Positions 37,346 through 37,456 of a DNA stretch of 37,456 nt are shown in pieces. The notes under the pieces were generated by a model. That model was not told the origin of the DNA. It searched no databases and was given only the letters and a program-made list of their open reading frames with translations. The stretch is from Setomelanomma holmii. Lineage: Eukaryota > Ascomycota > Dothideomycetes > Pleosporales > Phaeosphaeriaceae. How positions within the stretch are numbered: position 1 is the stretch's first letter; every line of letters begins with the position of its first letter. Made by a program: the position numbers and the translations under genes. The DNA lies in NCBI GenBank assembly GCA_010015745.1, contig ML978349.1, forward strand, positions 1 to 37,456, in the 5' to 3' direction.

Positions 37346-37456
37346 TGTCGCGGTCAAAATAGGGGGCAAAATGTGAACACATCGTACCCCGCCATAGTAC
37401 CGTATATATGCGAGATTTCAACCGTGACAACTTACCTCTGAGCTGAGAGCTCCTGG

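Larger units (their letters stand above)
36965..37429 (-). mobile_element. 465-bp miniature LTR retroelement (TRIM-like), element 2
   Basis: Direct 84-bp repeats (36965-37048 and 37346-37429) are identical by eye. ACTTA flanks both sides (36960-36964, 37430-37434). On the minus strand each LTR starts TGTCACGGTTGAAATC, contains CATATATACGG and ends TTTTGACCGCGACA. The primer-binding site GTTATGAGCCCGG abuts the 5' LTR (37345-37333). The 3' LTR is preceded by a purine-rich GGTGAGGGGGTG (about 37049-37060). No coding capacity. Identical LTRs point to a recent insertion, into the LTR of the element at 36653. Confidence 0.92.
36653..37456 (+). mobile_element. LTR element with 58-bp interior; second LTR interrupted and cut by window edge
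   Basis: The first LTR is 36653-36836 (184 bp), starting TGTAACCACGTGGCT and ending CTGCCATGTTACA. After 58 bp (36837-36894) the same sequence starts again at 36895. The interior ends ACAAAAAGAGAAGG, a polypurine tract placed exactly before the second LTR. The second LTR matches the first to AGTGCACTT, is interrupted by the miniature element 36965-37429, and resumes with GCTGAGAGCTCCT to the window end. No primer-binding site is visible after the first LTR, so most of the interior is probably deleted. An alternative is a partial tandem repeat of a solo LTR. Confidence 0.7.

Overview
This window is a transposon-dense stretch of a filamentous ascomycete genome. I infer Pezizomycotina, plausibly Dothideomycetes, from short GT-AG introns, RTA1-like, FSH1-like and MARVEL-like genes, Fot1/pogo and hAT elements and a Tad1-like LINE. 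No tRNA, rRNA or CRISPR array of its own was seen.

Layout. 1-644: a pogo-like DDE transposon running off the left edge, inserted in an LTR fragment. 858-1976: an intact secreted alpha/beta hydrolase (PAF-acetylhydrolase type), with a 450-bp solo LTR (2102-2551) lodged 22 bp upstream of its TATA box. About 3385-10270: one old Fot1-type element cut apart by three later arrivals: a second Fot1-type copy (3579-5340), a hAT element with a perfect 8-bp target duplication (5649-8871) and a 137-bp solo LTR (9558-9694). 10285-10468: a solo LTR. 10807-12533: an aspartokinase paralogue. 13425-14690: an acyl-CoA synthetase pseudogene. 16160-16640: a LINE RT fragment. 16949-17847: a MARVEL-type gene truncated by a repeat. 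18200-20035: a pogo pseudogene split by a 311-bp solo LTR. 20387-21291: an intact FSH1 serine hydrolase. 21383-21740: a hAT remnant. 22283-23148: an intact stand-alone thioesterase. 24134-24530: a 397-bp miniature LTR retroelement. 25092-26171: an intact RTA1-like membrane protein. 26396-30355: a pogo-type element whose right terminal repeat was hit by an intact Fot1-type element (28534-30334). 30516-36618: a Tad1-like LINE bounded by a 15-bp target duplication and carrying a solo LTR. 36653-37456: an LTR element with a 58-bp interior whose second LTR holds another miniature LTR retroelement (36965-37429).

The most unusual content is a group of very small LTR-type elements. Several unrelated LTR bodies (50 to about 450 bp) share the 5' terminus TGTnACGGTT and ends close to CCGnnACA. 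Most of those that can be tested have 5-bp target duplications. The two complete miniature elements also share the primer-binding site GTTATGAGCCCG, complementary to the anticodon arm of initiator tRNA-Met. None has room for a protein, so they would depend on another retrotransposon for replication.

The host genes (adenylate-forming ligase pseudogene, FSH hydrolase, thioesterase, aspartokinase paralogue, RTA1 protein) could be the remains of a small-molecule biosynthetic locus broken up by transposons. That link rests on proximity only.
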